A stretch of DNA of 64,000 bases from Pseudoalteromonas xiamenensis. GTDB taxonomy: Bacteria; Pseudomonadota; Gammaproteobacteria; Enterobacterales; Alteromonadaceae. Under the pieces are notes generated by a model. That model worked only from the letters and a program-made list of their open reading frames with translations, was not told where the DNA came from and ran no database searches. Position numbers and translations under genes: made by a program. This document shows, piece by piece, positions 47,324 through 58,279 of this stretch (within the stretch, counting starts at the first letter, position 1; each line of letters starts with the position of its first letter). The stretch is from contig NZ_CP099917.1 of NCBI RefSeq assembly GCF_030994125.1, forward strand, positions 1,860,001-1,924,000, read 5' to 3'.

Positions 47324-49144
47324 TTAGAATTTTGCATGTAAATTCAGGTAGAATCGACGCTCAGCCGTGTTGTAATAAAACACGCTACTGTCAGCAACAC
47401 CCGCATCTACCGCGTTGTAGTCCCTATCAAACACGTTTTCGATACGCGCGATCAACGAAACTTCATCCGTAAATGTGTAGTTTGCAACTAAGTTAAAAAG
47501 CGTATACGACGGTAACGGTGTGTACTTACCTAAACGGTCACTGCGATATTGCACTTCTGTCGCAACTTCCAACGCATCAAATTGTTCAGCTACACGCCAG
47601 TTCAATGTGTTTTTGGACACGTAGGTCAGTTCGCTGTTTGTTTGTTCGTCTTTTGCATCTAAGTACGTGTAGTTCCAAGATGAATCAAGTCCCAACAGAG
47701 TATGAGTGACACTCACTTCAATACCCTGATGGCGGGCTTCATTAATATTTGCAGGCTGCCATTTACCTTGAGCATTTGGAGCCCAAGCAATTTTGTTGTC
47801 GAATACGGTTTTGAAAATAGCCGTCTCAAAGCTCACGTTTTGCGTAAAGCCTTTTATACCAAGTTCTTGGTGACGTGACTTCTCAGGCTCCAGTGCTGCA
47901 TTACCCGAATTTGGGAAATACAAATCGTTGAAGGTTGGCGCTTTGAAGCCGGTACTTTGTGATACATGGAGCGTCAAGTTTTTACGAATATCGTAGCCCG
48001 CCCCAATACTGTACGTTACTTCACTGCCAAACTGATCATCGGATTCACGACGCACAAATCCTTCGGCTTGGATAGCGTTCCGTGCGTATGTTGCGCCCAT
48101 GAACCAAGCAGATGTCGAACGGGAATTTAAGTCATAAATTGTAGAACTGCCCGAAACATCTTCTTTATTGTGCGTAAAGCCTGCTAATGCGGTCACAGAA
48201 TCCAGTGCAAACCACGTTACTTTCGCTTCTTTCGTGGTTCGTGTGGTATCAAAAGTGCTAACAAACCCTTCGCTTATATCGTCCGATTCATCTGATGCGC
48301 GACTGATATCCAACGCGAGGCTGACATTATCAATGCGTTTATTCCAACCCAATGACAGCAAATCATTTTTGAATTCACTACGGTAATCGGTTGCGTTAAT
48401 ACCACCCCACGCACTGTCATAATCGACTTCACCTTGGTTATGTTGAATTTTCGCCGATACCTGACCTAAGCCTTCGTCTTGGTATGACGCTGCAAGCCCA
48501 ACATTGACATTGTGGTAGCCATCATTATCAAATTGGAGCGTCTGCATTACATCAAAACCGTCGGTTTTCTCAAAACTCGCATTAAGGTTAAGATCCCAGC
48601 CACCTTTTTGTGTACCAGCAGCCAGTTCAGCAACGTGATAACTGTCCGAGCCAACTCCGACTGTAATTTCTGTCGCGGTTGTTTGGCGTGTAATGATATT
48701 AATCACACCCGCTAATGCATCCGAGCCATACACAGCGGCACGAGAGCCTTTGACCACCTCAATTCTTTCGATGCTACTAAGCGCAATATTGGCTATTGAT
48801 TTGTAACCGAGCGTTGCGGAACCGACGCGCACACCGTCGATAAGTACGAGTGTGTGACGTGTGTTCGAGCCGCGAAGTGACAACCCAGTATTTTGACCAA
48901 GTCCACCATTACGATTAATTTGGAAACCAGCTTGTTGTGACAGCAATGCTGCAACATCATTCACACCGCTTTTTTCAATATCAGCGCGCTCGATAACAAT
49001 CACAGAAGCCGCTACATCCGCGACTTTTTGCTCTAATTTATTTGCTGTAACCGTTATGCGCTCAACATTGTTTGCTAGAGACGATGTGGAATAAAGTGAC
49101 GAAGACGCAGCAATTGCAACGCCAAGCAATGATAGTTTGTACAT
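47324..49144 (-). CDS. btuB: TonB-dependent vitamin B12 receptor BtuB
   Basis: An outer-membrane beta-barrel (606 aa) importing cobalamin. It has a signal peptide (MYKLSLLGVAIAASSSLYSTS), a TonB box near VERITVTANK, a plug domain (SLRGSNTRHTLVLIDGVRVG, SIERIEVVKGSRAAVYGSDA, GVINIITR) and a C-terminal strand ending YLNLHAKF. The cobalamin riboswitch directly upstream supports the substrate assignment strongly. ATG 49144 is preceded by AGGGGAC. Longer readings would run into the riboswitch. No btuCDF genes are in the window. Confidence 0.94.
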   Translation of the reverse strand: MYKLSLLGVAIAASSSLYSTSSLANNVERITVTANKLEQKVADVAASVIVIERADIEKSGVNDVAALLSQQAGFQINRNGGLGQNTGLSLRGSNTRHTLVLIDGVRVGSATLGYKSIANIALSSIERIEVVKGSRAAVYGSDALAGVINIITRQTTATEITVGVGSDSYHVAELAAGTQKGGWDLNLNASFEKTDGFDVMQTLQFDNDGYHNVNVGLAASYQDEGLGQVSAKIQHNQGEVDYDSAWGGINATDYRSEFKNDLLSLGWNKRIDNVSLALDISRASDESDDISEGFVSTFDTTRTTKEAKVTWFALDSVTALAGFTHNKEDVSGSSTIYDLNSRSTSAWFMGATYARNAIQAEGFVRRESDDQFGSEVTYSIGAGYDIRKNLTLHVSQSTGFKAPTFNDLYFPNSGNAALEPEKSRHQELGIKGFTQNVSFETAIFKTVFDNKIAWAPNAQGKWQPANINEARHQGIEVSVTHTLLGLDSSWNYTYLDAKDEQTNSELTYVSKNTLNWRVAEQFDALEVATEVQYRSDRLGKYTPLPSYTLFNLVANYTFTDEVSLIARIENVFDRDYNAVDAGVADSSVFYYNTAERRFYLNLHAKF

Positions 49145-49189
49145 GATGTCCCCTGACCTGCGCCCACCGCACAAGTTGTAAGTAAGAAA

Positions 49190-49335
49190 GCTCCAAGGCC
49201 GGTCTCCGGACTTACACAACTGTGTTTACCGTTGCGGGGGCAGTGTTGGATTAGGCTTGCATCTTGCGAACCGCACCAAGCTTCCCGATTATCTTGCCAG
49301 TCTGTTGTCCAAAACAACGACTATCAAGCACCTTG
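49190..49335 (-). promoter_or_regulatory. Cobalamin riboswitch upstream of btuB
   Basis: Reading the minus strand, conserved elements occur in order: GGTGC near the 5' end, GGGAA then GGTG, a TCC loop, the core CTGCCCCCGCAACGGTAA (about 49225-49244), and CCGGAGACCGGCC, followed by about 50 bases to the btuB start. It most likely represses translation or transcription of btuB when adenosylcobalamin is bound. The remaining part of the gap (49346-49454) holds no feature I can name. Confidence 0.93.
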
Positions 49336-49454
49336 AAAAGAGGCGCTATTGTCCAAATTTGGCAGTCAAATGTCAATGGACGTCTAGAAAGCCAAGAAGA
49401 GAAGAAACATAAAGTGATGCAGGAAGCAGCGGACACTGCTTCCGATGGACAGAA

Positions 49455-49937
49455 TTAATCGCGGAAGTTTTTGAACTGGAATGGTTGGCCGAGTTCTGCA
49501 CCACGGATGAGTTGCATCACTTCTTGAAGATCGTCACGGTTTTTACCCGTTACACGTACTTCTTCGCCCTGAACACTCGACTGCACTTTAATTTTTGATT
49601 CTTTGATAAGTTTGGTAATTTTCTTCGCCATATCCTTATCAATACCTTGTTTTAAGCCTACTTTGCGAGAAAACGTTTTGCCTGAATGCACAACGTCTTG
49701 CAACTCAAGGCATGAAACATCTAAGCCGCGCTTAGCCGCTTTGCTAACTAAAATATCAAACAGTTGCATTAATTGGTGTTCCGCTTCACCCTTTAACACG
49801 ACCAGTTTGTCATCTAATTCAATCGACGCATTTACACCACGAAAATCCCAACGCGTTTCTAATTCACGAGCAGCATTATCGACAGCGTTCTTTGCTTCTG
49901 TCATTTCAATTTCTGACACGATGTCAAATGATGGCAT
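49455..49937 (-). CDS. yajQ: YajQ family cyclic-di-GMP/nucleotide-binding protein
   Basis: A 160-aa protein with two ferredoxin-like folds. It starts [19 protein letters not shown] and continues [12 protein letters not shown], then [15 protein letters not shown] and [18 protein letters not shown], the usual YajQ blocks. In Xanthomonas a YajQ protein binds c-di-GMP. Whether this one does is not shown. It appears to be a single-gene unit. Confidence 0.95.
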   Translation of the reverse strand: MPSFDIVSEIEMTEAKNAVDNAARELETRWDFRGVNASIELDDKLVVLKGEAEHQLMQLFDILVSKAAKRGLDVSCLELQDVVHSGKTFSRKVGLKQGIDKDMAKKITKLIKESKIKVQSSVQGEEVRVTGKNRDDLQEVMQLIRGAELGQPFQFKNFRD

Positions 49938-50129
49938 AATTTTCTCCTAAAATTGATTACGATTAGTATACCAGCCCTCGTTATCAGAAGGAAAATTTCA
50001 GCATGATTGTGCACAAACAAAACTCAAAATAAGCACATGGAAACTCAAAGAATAGACCAGAATATTCATGTTACGTCCACCTTTCGATGATATACTCGAG
50101 GCAATAATAAAGTCGTAGTAGGAATTAAC

Positions 50130-50477
50130 GTGACAAGGCGTGTTTACCAATTTCTTTTCTTAGCGAGTCTCATTATTTGTACCGCATTGTTCATCAAAGA
50201 GGTAAAAACGAATCTCGTACTGTTCGCACATGTCGATAAGGTTGTACATTTTGTTATCTTCCTTGGCTTGGCGTTTATCCTTCACCATGCCTTTAGACTT
50301 CCCGTGTGGCTGCATTTAGTGCTCCTTGCATTTTATGGGGCAAGTATTGAAGTGTTGCAATCCTTTGTTCCTTACCGCCAAGCCTCGTTTGCCGATTTTG
50401 TTGCCGATATGGCCGGCGCTATTGTCTATTTCGCAGGATATTATGGCTGGACAAAAGCAATCAAAAAAACACGATAA
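50130..50477 (+). CDS. VanZ-like small membrane protein
   Basis: A 115-aa protein with about four membrane helices. The motif VDKVVHFVIFLGLAFIL and the later YGASIEVLQSFVPYRQASFADFVADMAGA match the VanZ-like family (conserved E, R, D in the last loops). It starts with GTG 50130 preceded by AGGAA. Its end overlaps the start of panE by 35 bp. The role is unknown. VanZ homologues are often loosely linked to the cell envelope. Confidence 0.82.
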   Translation: MTRRVYQFLFLASLIICTALFIKEVKTNLVLFAHVDKVVHFVIFLGLAFILHHAFRLPVWLHLVLLAFYGASIEVLQSFVPYRQASFADFVADMAGAIVYFAGYYGWTKAIKKTR

Positions 50478-51365
50478 GCCTGTTTATGTGGTTGGAGCGG
50501 GCGCCGTTGGGCTGCTTTTTGCGCGCTATTGCCAACTTTTCGCTCCGGTTACCGTGGTCACTCGGTCTACCCAAACCGGTACCCCCTATTTTTATCAACA
50601 TGAATTGGTCACCACACCGCTCAGTGTGAGTCATGCTCACTTTGAGCACCTACAGCGTCAGTCTATTGAACAAGTACTGATCTGTGTAAAAGCTTACCAA
50701 TTGCCCGCAGCGCTTGAGCAACTTTGGCCTTACCTAAGCGACGATGCAACGATTGTAATCAGTCACAATGGCATGAGTGATTTGACCCCATGGCTTGCAA
50801 GGCTAACTCAAACGCAACAAATGTGGTTTGCAACCACGAATATGGGGGGTTTAAATCGTCCCCTGACACGGTTGTACACAAAGGGATTGGAGCAACTTGG
50901 TTGGGTAACTTAAGCCACAGCAGTCTACCCGCTCCTTCTCTGATTACCGCTATGCAAACTCACTTTCCACAGTGTGCGATACATGAAAATATCCAGCTGC
51001 TGCGCTGGCAAAAGTTACTGGTCAATGTCGCCATTAATCCGATATCAGCTCGTGAAAATGTCGATAATGGCGTATTGCGGCAACCCTTCTTTGCCAGTGA
51101 AATACTGGGGCTATTAAATGAAGCCGTATGGATAGCAAATCAAAATGGAGTAACTATTTCGCTTTCAGACGCGCTGGAATTAGCCTACCAAGTGATGCAG
51201 CAAACAGCTCAAAATCGTTCGTCCATGCGCCAAGACATTCATTTAAAAAGGGAAACAGAAATAGACGCTATTTGTGGTTTCATTTGTCGGCAAGCACAGC
51301 AAAAAGGCAAGCAAACGCCTTTCAATGCGCGTTTACTTACCCAGATACAGAAGAAAAGCGCCTGA
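50443..51365 (+). pseudogene. panE: 2-dehydropantoate 2-reductase (PanE), frameshifted in a G run
   Basis: The N-terminal frame has the Rossmann start YVVGAGAVGLLFARYCQ, VLICVKAYQL and SHNGMSDL, but after ATTNMGG it soon reaches TAA at 50911. The C-terminal frame continues SSPDTVVHKGIGATWLGNLS, LLRWQKLLVNVAINPI and the RSSMRQDI block. Six G lie at 50844-50849. A seventh would join the frames into one intact protein of about 307 aa. PanE makes pantoate for CoA biosynthesis. ATG 50443 follows AGGAT inside the VanZ-like gene. The loss could be real, phase-variable or a sequencing error. Confidence 0.88.
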
Positions 51366-51375
51366 GGCGCTTTTT
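51354..51375. terminator. Bidirectional terminator between panE and thiI
   Basis: AAAAGCGCC and GGCGCTTTT arms with a TGA loop, which is the panE stop codon, are followed by a T-run. On the minus strand it lies just after the thiI stop. Confidence 0.85.
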
Positions 51376-51377
51376 AA

Positions 51378-52841
51378 CTACTTAGACGGCTTGTACACTC
51401 GGACATTGAGATACCCTTTTTCATGTAAAATCAGGGCTTGAAGCTGACTCATTACCCCTTTCTTACAATATAAGAAGTATTCTTTATCTTGAGGCAAATC
51501 GCCAAACTGAGTAGCCAAACGGAAGAATGGCAGGTGCTTCACTTCAAAGCCTTCAATTTCCAGTGGTGAGTCGTCTTCTTCTTCAGGTGAACGAATATCA
51601 AGGACTACCGCACCTTGTGGCAATTCGCTAACTGATTCCGCTTCTTTCACTTCTTCTTTCGTGGCTTCTTCAATTTCACGAATATCCATGATGCGCGCGT
51701 TATCAACCACCGTGTTTAATACATCAAAATCGAACTTTTCTTCTTCCGCTTGCACTTTACCAATGCGGGTTTTGACGTTCGGCTTCTTCGAAATGACACC
51801 ACAATATTCTGGCATTGCTTCGGCCATTTCTATCGTCCCGATTTGACGTGCGGTGCTGATGATTTCTTGCTTATCCAAGTGAATCAGCGGACGCAAAATA
51901 AGAGTTTCAGTGACTCGGTCGATTACGCTCAAGTTAGCCAATGTCTGGCTCGAAACTTGGCCAATGCTTTCTCCAGTGACCAGCGCTGGAATATTGAGAC
52001 GCTCAGCGATTTTACTACCTGCACGCATCATCATACGTTTAAGTACCACGCCCATTTCGCCACTGTCGATGTTTTCTAAAATCTCGGCCACTACAGGTTC
52101 AAAATCAACCGCAATAAACTTTACGCGGTGTGTTGAGCTAAACTGTTTCCAAAGGAAATAACTAACTTGCTTTACCCCAATTTCATGCGCCGCACCACCT
52201 AGGTTAAAAAACAAGAAATGCGTGCGGGCGCCCTTCCGCATCATGTGGTACGTTGCCACACCAGAGTCAAAGCCACCTGAAATTAAGCTGAGAACATCTT
52301 CTTGCGTTGGTAATGGGAAACCACCCAAACCACGGTGAATTTCAGTCAAAAGGTAAGCTCGATTGTCTTTAATCTCGATTTTTACAGTAACGTCCGGACG
52401 CGTAAGCTTAACGCTTGCCCCTTCTACGTTTTGATTCAAGCCACCACCAACATACCGCTCGGCTTCTGTCGACGTGAAGTCATGAGTACCTTGGCGTTTA
52501 ATGCGCACACAGAACGTTTTACCTGCAATGACTGGCGCGACTAAACCCAACGCGTGTTGATAGATGTCGTCTAACGTTTCGAAGATCACTTCTTTAACTT
52601 CAACAACTTGCTCAATACCTGGTACGCGCTTAAGTTCATCGATAAACGTTAGACGAGTTTGTTCATCACTCAGTTGGGTAGTAATCGTGATGTTGTCCCA
52701 ATTGTTTTTTACAGCGACTTTCTCATCAAACCTGCGCAGAATGATTTTCACGTTGCGCTCAAGAATGCTCGTAAAACGCTTACGCACAGACTTACTTTTA
52801 ATGACGATTTCAGGATGTAGTTTAACAATAAATTTCAACAT
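51378..52841 (-). CDS. thiI: tRNA uracil 4-sulfurtransferase ThiI
   Basis: Makes 4-thiouridine in tRNA and can supply sulfur for thiamine (487 aa). It has NFLD/THUMP domains (about 1-165), the PP-loop SLISGGFDSGVATYHMM (near 185) and a C-terminal rhodanese domain (about 395-487) with FLYCKKGVMSQ. The two reactive cysteines are those in MPEYCGVISKK and YCKKG. It therefore belongs to the long, rhodanese-containing ThiI type. ATG 52841 is preferred to GTG 52850. It receives sulfur from IscS, whose gene start is also in this window. Confidence 0.96.
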   Translation of the reverse strand: MLKFIVKLHPEIVIKSKSVRKRFTSILERNVKIILRRFDEKVAVKNNWDNITITTQLSDEQTRLTFIDELKRVPGIEQVVEVKEVIFETLDDIYQHALGLVAPVIAGKTFCVRIKRQGTHDFTSTEAERYVGGGLNQNVEGASVKLTRPDVTVKIEIKDNRAYLLTEIHRGLGGFPLPTQEDVLSLISGGFDSGVATYHMMRKGARTHFLFFNLGGAAHEIGVKQVSYFLWKQFSSTHRVKFIAVDFEPVVAEILENIDSGEMGVVLKRMMMRAGSKIAERLNIPALVTGESIGQVSSQTLANLSVIDRVTETLILRPLIHLDKQEIISTARQIGTIEMAEAMPEYCGVISKKPNVKTRIGKVQAEEEKFDFDVLNTVVDNARIMDIREIEEATKEEVKEAESVSELPQGAVVLDIRSPEEEDDSPLEIEGFEVKHLPFFRLATQFGDLPQDKEYFLYCKKGVMSQLQALILHEKGYLNVRVYKPSK

Positions 52842-52998
52842 AAAACTCACTCGAATTAAGAGGTTAGTTTACTTGTTTGCGAAAAACGAAGTAAGCTTGC
52901 GTGTGCTGAGTGAGTTCAAATGTGACGACTACAACCCGCACCAAAAACAAGGCGCGGGATTATAGCAAAAATGTCAGCAAGTAGGAAACGCTGATTTT

Positions 52999-53655
52999 TT
53001 ACGCAATGCTCGGTAATGATTCGTCTGCTAGCGTTTGATAATGCGCTTGCAGTTGGGCAATTTTTTGCTTACTCATTTGCGTGCAATAAGGCTTGAACAA
53101 CATTAACACTTTCACGATACCATTGTAGATATCTTGCTGCTCTAACACCCCTGTCAACCGTCTAGCCTTAACGTAAGGCGTCCAAAAGCTAACCGTCATT
53201 TTCAACATGTGAGCTAACTCTTTTGCATCCTCATCATCAATGGCGATCACGTCTACATCTCGCAATGCAATCACAACGGCCTTCACTTGCTCAAACAACT
53301 GAGATTGAAAAGCGATGTAGTCTTTTTTCAATTCATTATCTCTTGCCAAAATGTCGGTCAGATTGTCGTAAAAGAAATGGTATCGCCACATCAAATCAAA
53401 TAAGGAATCCAAGTATAACGTTAGCTGCTCTAACGCATTTTCTCCAAGACTTAGAGGTTTAAAATGCGTATTAAGGTGTTCGCTGTATAAGGAAAAAATA
53501 TGACGAATGATGTCTTCTTTGTTTTTGAAGTGATAATACAAATTGCCAGGACTTATTCCTAAATTCGCTGCAATGTGATTTGTCGTCACGGCACGCTCAC
53601 CATTTAGGTTAAACATGGCAATACTAGTTCGAATAATTTTTTCCTTGGTATTCAT
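52999..53655 (-). CDS. TetR/AcrR family transcriptional regulator
   Basis: A 218-aa repressor-type protein with an N-terminal helix-turn-helix (IIRTSIAMFNLNGERAVTTN, then ANLGISPGNLYYHFKNKEDI) and a helical C-terminal domain (RYHFFYDNLTDILARDNELKK), as in the TetR_C_7-like subgroup. Target genes cannot be read from sequence. It lies alone between thiI and a small ORF. Confidence 0.88.
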   Translation of the reverse strand: MNTKEKIIRTSIAMFNLNGERAVTTNHIAANLGISPGNLYYHFKNKEDIIRHIFSLYSEHLNTHFKPLSLGENALEQLTLYLDSLFDLMWRYHFFYDNLTDILARDNELKKDYIAFQSQLFEQVKAVVIALRDVDVIAIDDEDAKELAHMLKMTVSFWTPYVKARRLTGVLEQQDIYNGIVKVLMLFKPYCTQMSKQKIAQLQAHYQTLADESLPSIA

Positions 53656-53716
53656 TTCCTAGTCCCATTGAAGTGCAAATAAACAATGCTGTTTTAAATG
53701 TTTCGCCATAGAACGC

Positions 53717-53908
53717 TTAATCAAATGACTCAACAATTTTCAGTAGCCATGTGCGAATTCTAACCGCGGGTAATATATTGCCACGCAACAGAGATCCACG
53801 AATAAGTGTCGCTACAATGACCAACAACTTGGCCGCAGTATAGCCAATTCCAAAGGTGATACCTAGGGTAACTTTACCAAATGGGGATGAATTTTGTTCA
53901 AACACCAT
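53717..53908 (-). CDS. Possible small membrane protein
   Basis: A 63-aa reading frame from ATG 53908 with one hydrophobic segment (about 13-40, ITFGIGYTAAKLLVIVATLI) and a basic tail (RGSLLRGNILPAVRIRTWLLK). TATAAT occurs 4 bases before the ATG, leaving almost no leader, so the start or even the gene is doubtful. It occupies part of the 445-bp gap between tetR and coaD. The remainder (53909-54100) shows nothing I can name. Confidence 0.35.
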   Translation of the reverse strand: MVFEQNSSPFGKVTLGITFGIGYTAAKLLVIVATLIRGSLLRGNILPAVRIRTWLLKIVESFD

Positions 53909-54067
53909 GATTATAGAAAATTCCATGCTTAATCACGGTTTGGAATTCGATATCGTGCAATCCCCACTTCTACTCTCTATCAACCTAGTCACGTGAGACA
54001 GATTGGTCTTTTAACGGAAACAGTTTCACACAGAGTAACTGCTGTTATTCCAATAAAAGCTTGTTAA

Positions 54068-55950
<1,883 letters not shown>

Positions 55951-55963
55951 AGCCCTTAATTAA

Positions 55964-55993
55964 AGAAAAAGGCGAGCTAAGCTCGCCTTTTTT
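55964..55993. terminator. Bidirectional terminator between the wzi-like gene and ygiQ
   Basis: GGCGAGC (55971-55977) and GCTCGCC (55981-55987) with a TAA loop are flanked by A- and T-runs, serving both convergent genes. Confidence 0.9.
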
Positions 55994-58193
55994 ATGCATT
56001 TTTTGCACGCTTCTTACCAAACGTTTCTTTGCGATTTTTATTATCGCCAACACGAGGCTTGGTATTCGCTTTTTTGAATTGAGCAAAACCTGTGTGTTTA
56101 GTTAACGCAGGCTTGCCTTTCGATGTTACCTTTGGTCGTTCATTGCGGCCTTCTTCCGGCACCAAACAATGCGGCGCTTTACCAATTAAATTCGCTTTCC
56201 CCATCGCTCGTAGTGCATCACGGATCATTGGCCACCCCGCCGGGTCGTGATAACGCAGAATCGCTTTATGTAAGCGACGTTGTCTCGCTCCTTTCGGTAC
56301 AGACACGGTCTCCGTGTTGTTCTTAATGTTTCTGAGCGAGTTCATTTCGGTATGATAAATCGTCGTCGCATTTGCCATAGGTGATGGATAAAAGTTTTGT
56401 ACTTGGTCCAATTTAAAGTCGTGCGATTTCAACCATAGTGCTAAATTCACCATGTCTTCATCCGTTGTCCCTGGGTGAGCCGAAATAAAATAAGGGATTA
56501 AGTACTGCTTTTTTCCTGCTTCTTTAGAATATTGCTCAAACAGCGCCTTAAACTTATCGTACGCGCCCATGCCTGGTTTCATCATCTTTGACAATGGGCC
56601 ATTTTCGGTATGTTCAGGCGCTATTTTCAAATATCCACCTACGTGATGGGTCACCAACTCTTTAACATAGCGTGGATCTTCAATTGCCAAGTCATAACGC
56701 ACACCCGAAGCAATCAGGATTTTCTTTATCCCTTTGACTTGACGTGCGTTTTGGTAGAGTTCAATCGTTGGCGTGTGATCCGTATCCATATGCTCACATA
56801 TAGTTGGATAAACGCATGATAAACGTCGACACGTACTCTCTGCGCGCTTGTTCTTACAACGCAACCCATACATGTTGGCCGTTGGTCCGCCTAAGTCCGA
56901 AATCACCCCCGTAAAGCCAGGCACTTTGTCTCGGATCTGATTAATCTCTTCCAAAATAGACTCTTGCGAGCGGCTTTGAATAATACGACCTTCATGTTCC
57001 GTGATTGAACAGAAGCTACATCCCCCAAAGCACCCACGCATAATATTGACCGACGTTTTGATCATGTCATAAGCCGGGATCTTTGCATTACCGTATTTTG
57101 GATGAGGAACACGTTGGTATGGCAAACCAAAAACATGGTCCATTTCTTCCGTTTCTAAGGGATAAGCAGGCGGATTTACCCACACATAACGATCGCCATG
57201 ACGCTGAAATAATGCACGAGCACACCCTGGATTTGTTTCTTGGTGCAAAATCCGAGAAGCATGAGCATAAAGTGGTTTATTGACGCTCACTTGCTCAAAG
57301 GCTGGCAACTTCACATAAGCTTTTTCATATGGTTTTAAGCGTGGCGGTTGTACTACGATGGGTTTTGCCGCTTCTGCTTGTAAATCGATTCCTGCCGCAG
57401 CAAATTCGGATTTGCTACAACCCACATCGTCTGCACCATAGGGATTCGGAATGGGGTCAATTTTACCAATTTTATCAATTGCGGTGGAGTCGCTACCGCG
57501 CCATTCAGGTAGCGGTGTCTTACGGATCACGGCAGTGCCACGAACGTCTTGAATTTGCTCTGGTGTTTCACCTGCCGCTAGACGATGCGCCACTTCAACA
57601 AGTGGACGTTCGGCATTTCCGTAGATTAAGATGTCTGCTTTGGCGTCAAAAATAATACTGCGACGAACCTTTTCCTGCCAGTAATCATAGTGTGCAATAC
57701 GGCGTAAGCTTGCCTCAATACCCCCAATGACCAGCGGAACATCGCTGTAAGCTTCTTTACAACGTTGACTGTAAACAATAACGGCGCGATCAGGACGTTT
57801 ACCACCTTCGTTGCCTGGTGTGTAGGCATCATCGTGACGTAAACGTTTTTCGGCAGTGTAGCGGTTGATCATGGAGTCCATGTTACCCGCGGTAACACCA
57901 AAAAATAGGTTTGGTTTACCAAGCTCCATGAAAGGCGTTTTTGAGGACCAATCCGGCTGCGCAAGGATACCAACACGAAAACCTTGTGCCTCCAACACAC
58001 GACCAATCACCGCCATACCAAAACTTGGATGGTCGACGTACGCGTCACCAGTAACAATTATAATGTCGCAACTATCCCAACCAAGTTGTTCCATTTCTTT
58101 GCGAGATGTAGGCAAGAATGGAGCTGGGCCGTAACATTCTGCCCAAAATTTAGGATAGGAAAATAACGAACGTTCTGCTTTTAATCCGCTCAT
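55992..58193 (-). CDS. ygiQ: YgiQ family radical SAM protein
   Basis: A 733-aa radical SAM enzyme of unknown reaction, widespread in gammaproteobacteria. The Fe-S/AdoMet motif CxxxCxxC is C388, C392 and C395 ([17 protein letters not shown]). The N-terminal domain ([35 protein letters not shown]) resembles B12-binding-type folds of other radical SAM proteins. The tail is basic and low-complexity. Length is as expected. It appears to be a single gene. Confidence 0.93.
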   Translation of the reverse strand: MSGLKAERSLFSYPKFWAECYGPAPFLPTSRKEMEQLGWDSCDIIIVTGDAYVDHPSFGMAVIGRVLEAQGFRVGILAQPDWSSKTPFMELGKPNLFFGVTAGNMDSMINRYTAEKRLRHDDAYTPGNEGGKRPDRAVIVYSQRCKEAYSDVPLVIGGIEASLRRIAHYDYWQEKVRRSIIFDAKADILIYGNAERPLVEVAHRLAAGETPEQIQDVRGTAVIRKTPLPEWRGSDSTAIDKIGKIDPIPNPYGADDVGCSKSEFAAAGIDLQAEAAKPIVVQPPRLKPYEKAYVKLPAFEQVSVNKPLYAHASRILHQETNPGCARALFQRHGDRYVWVNPPAYPLETEEMDHVFGLPYQRVPHPKYGNAKIPAYDMIKTSVNIMRGCFGGCSFCSITEHEGRIIQSRSQESILEEINQIRDKVPGFTGVISDLGGPTANMYGLRCKNKRAESTCRRLSCVYPTICEHMDTDHTPTIELYQNARQVKGIKKILIASGVRYDLAIEDPRYVKELVTHHVGGYLKIAPEHTENGPLSKMMKPGMGAYDKFKALFEQYSKEAGKKQYLIPYFISAHPGTTDEDMVNLALWLKSHDFKLDQVQNFYPSPMANATTIYHTEMNSLRNIKNNTETVSVPKGARQRRLHKAILRYHDPAGWPMIRDALRAMGKANLIGKAPHCLVPEEGRNERPKVTSKGKPALTKHTGFAQFKKANTKPRVGDNKNRKETFGKKRAKNA

Positions 58194-58279
58194 AGTCGTA
58201 GTGAAATCTTTGGCCGTGGCTAAAAAAGGAGCGAATTATACACGTCTTACTACAATAAAAATAGCGTAATCCCGCTTGT

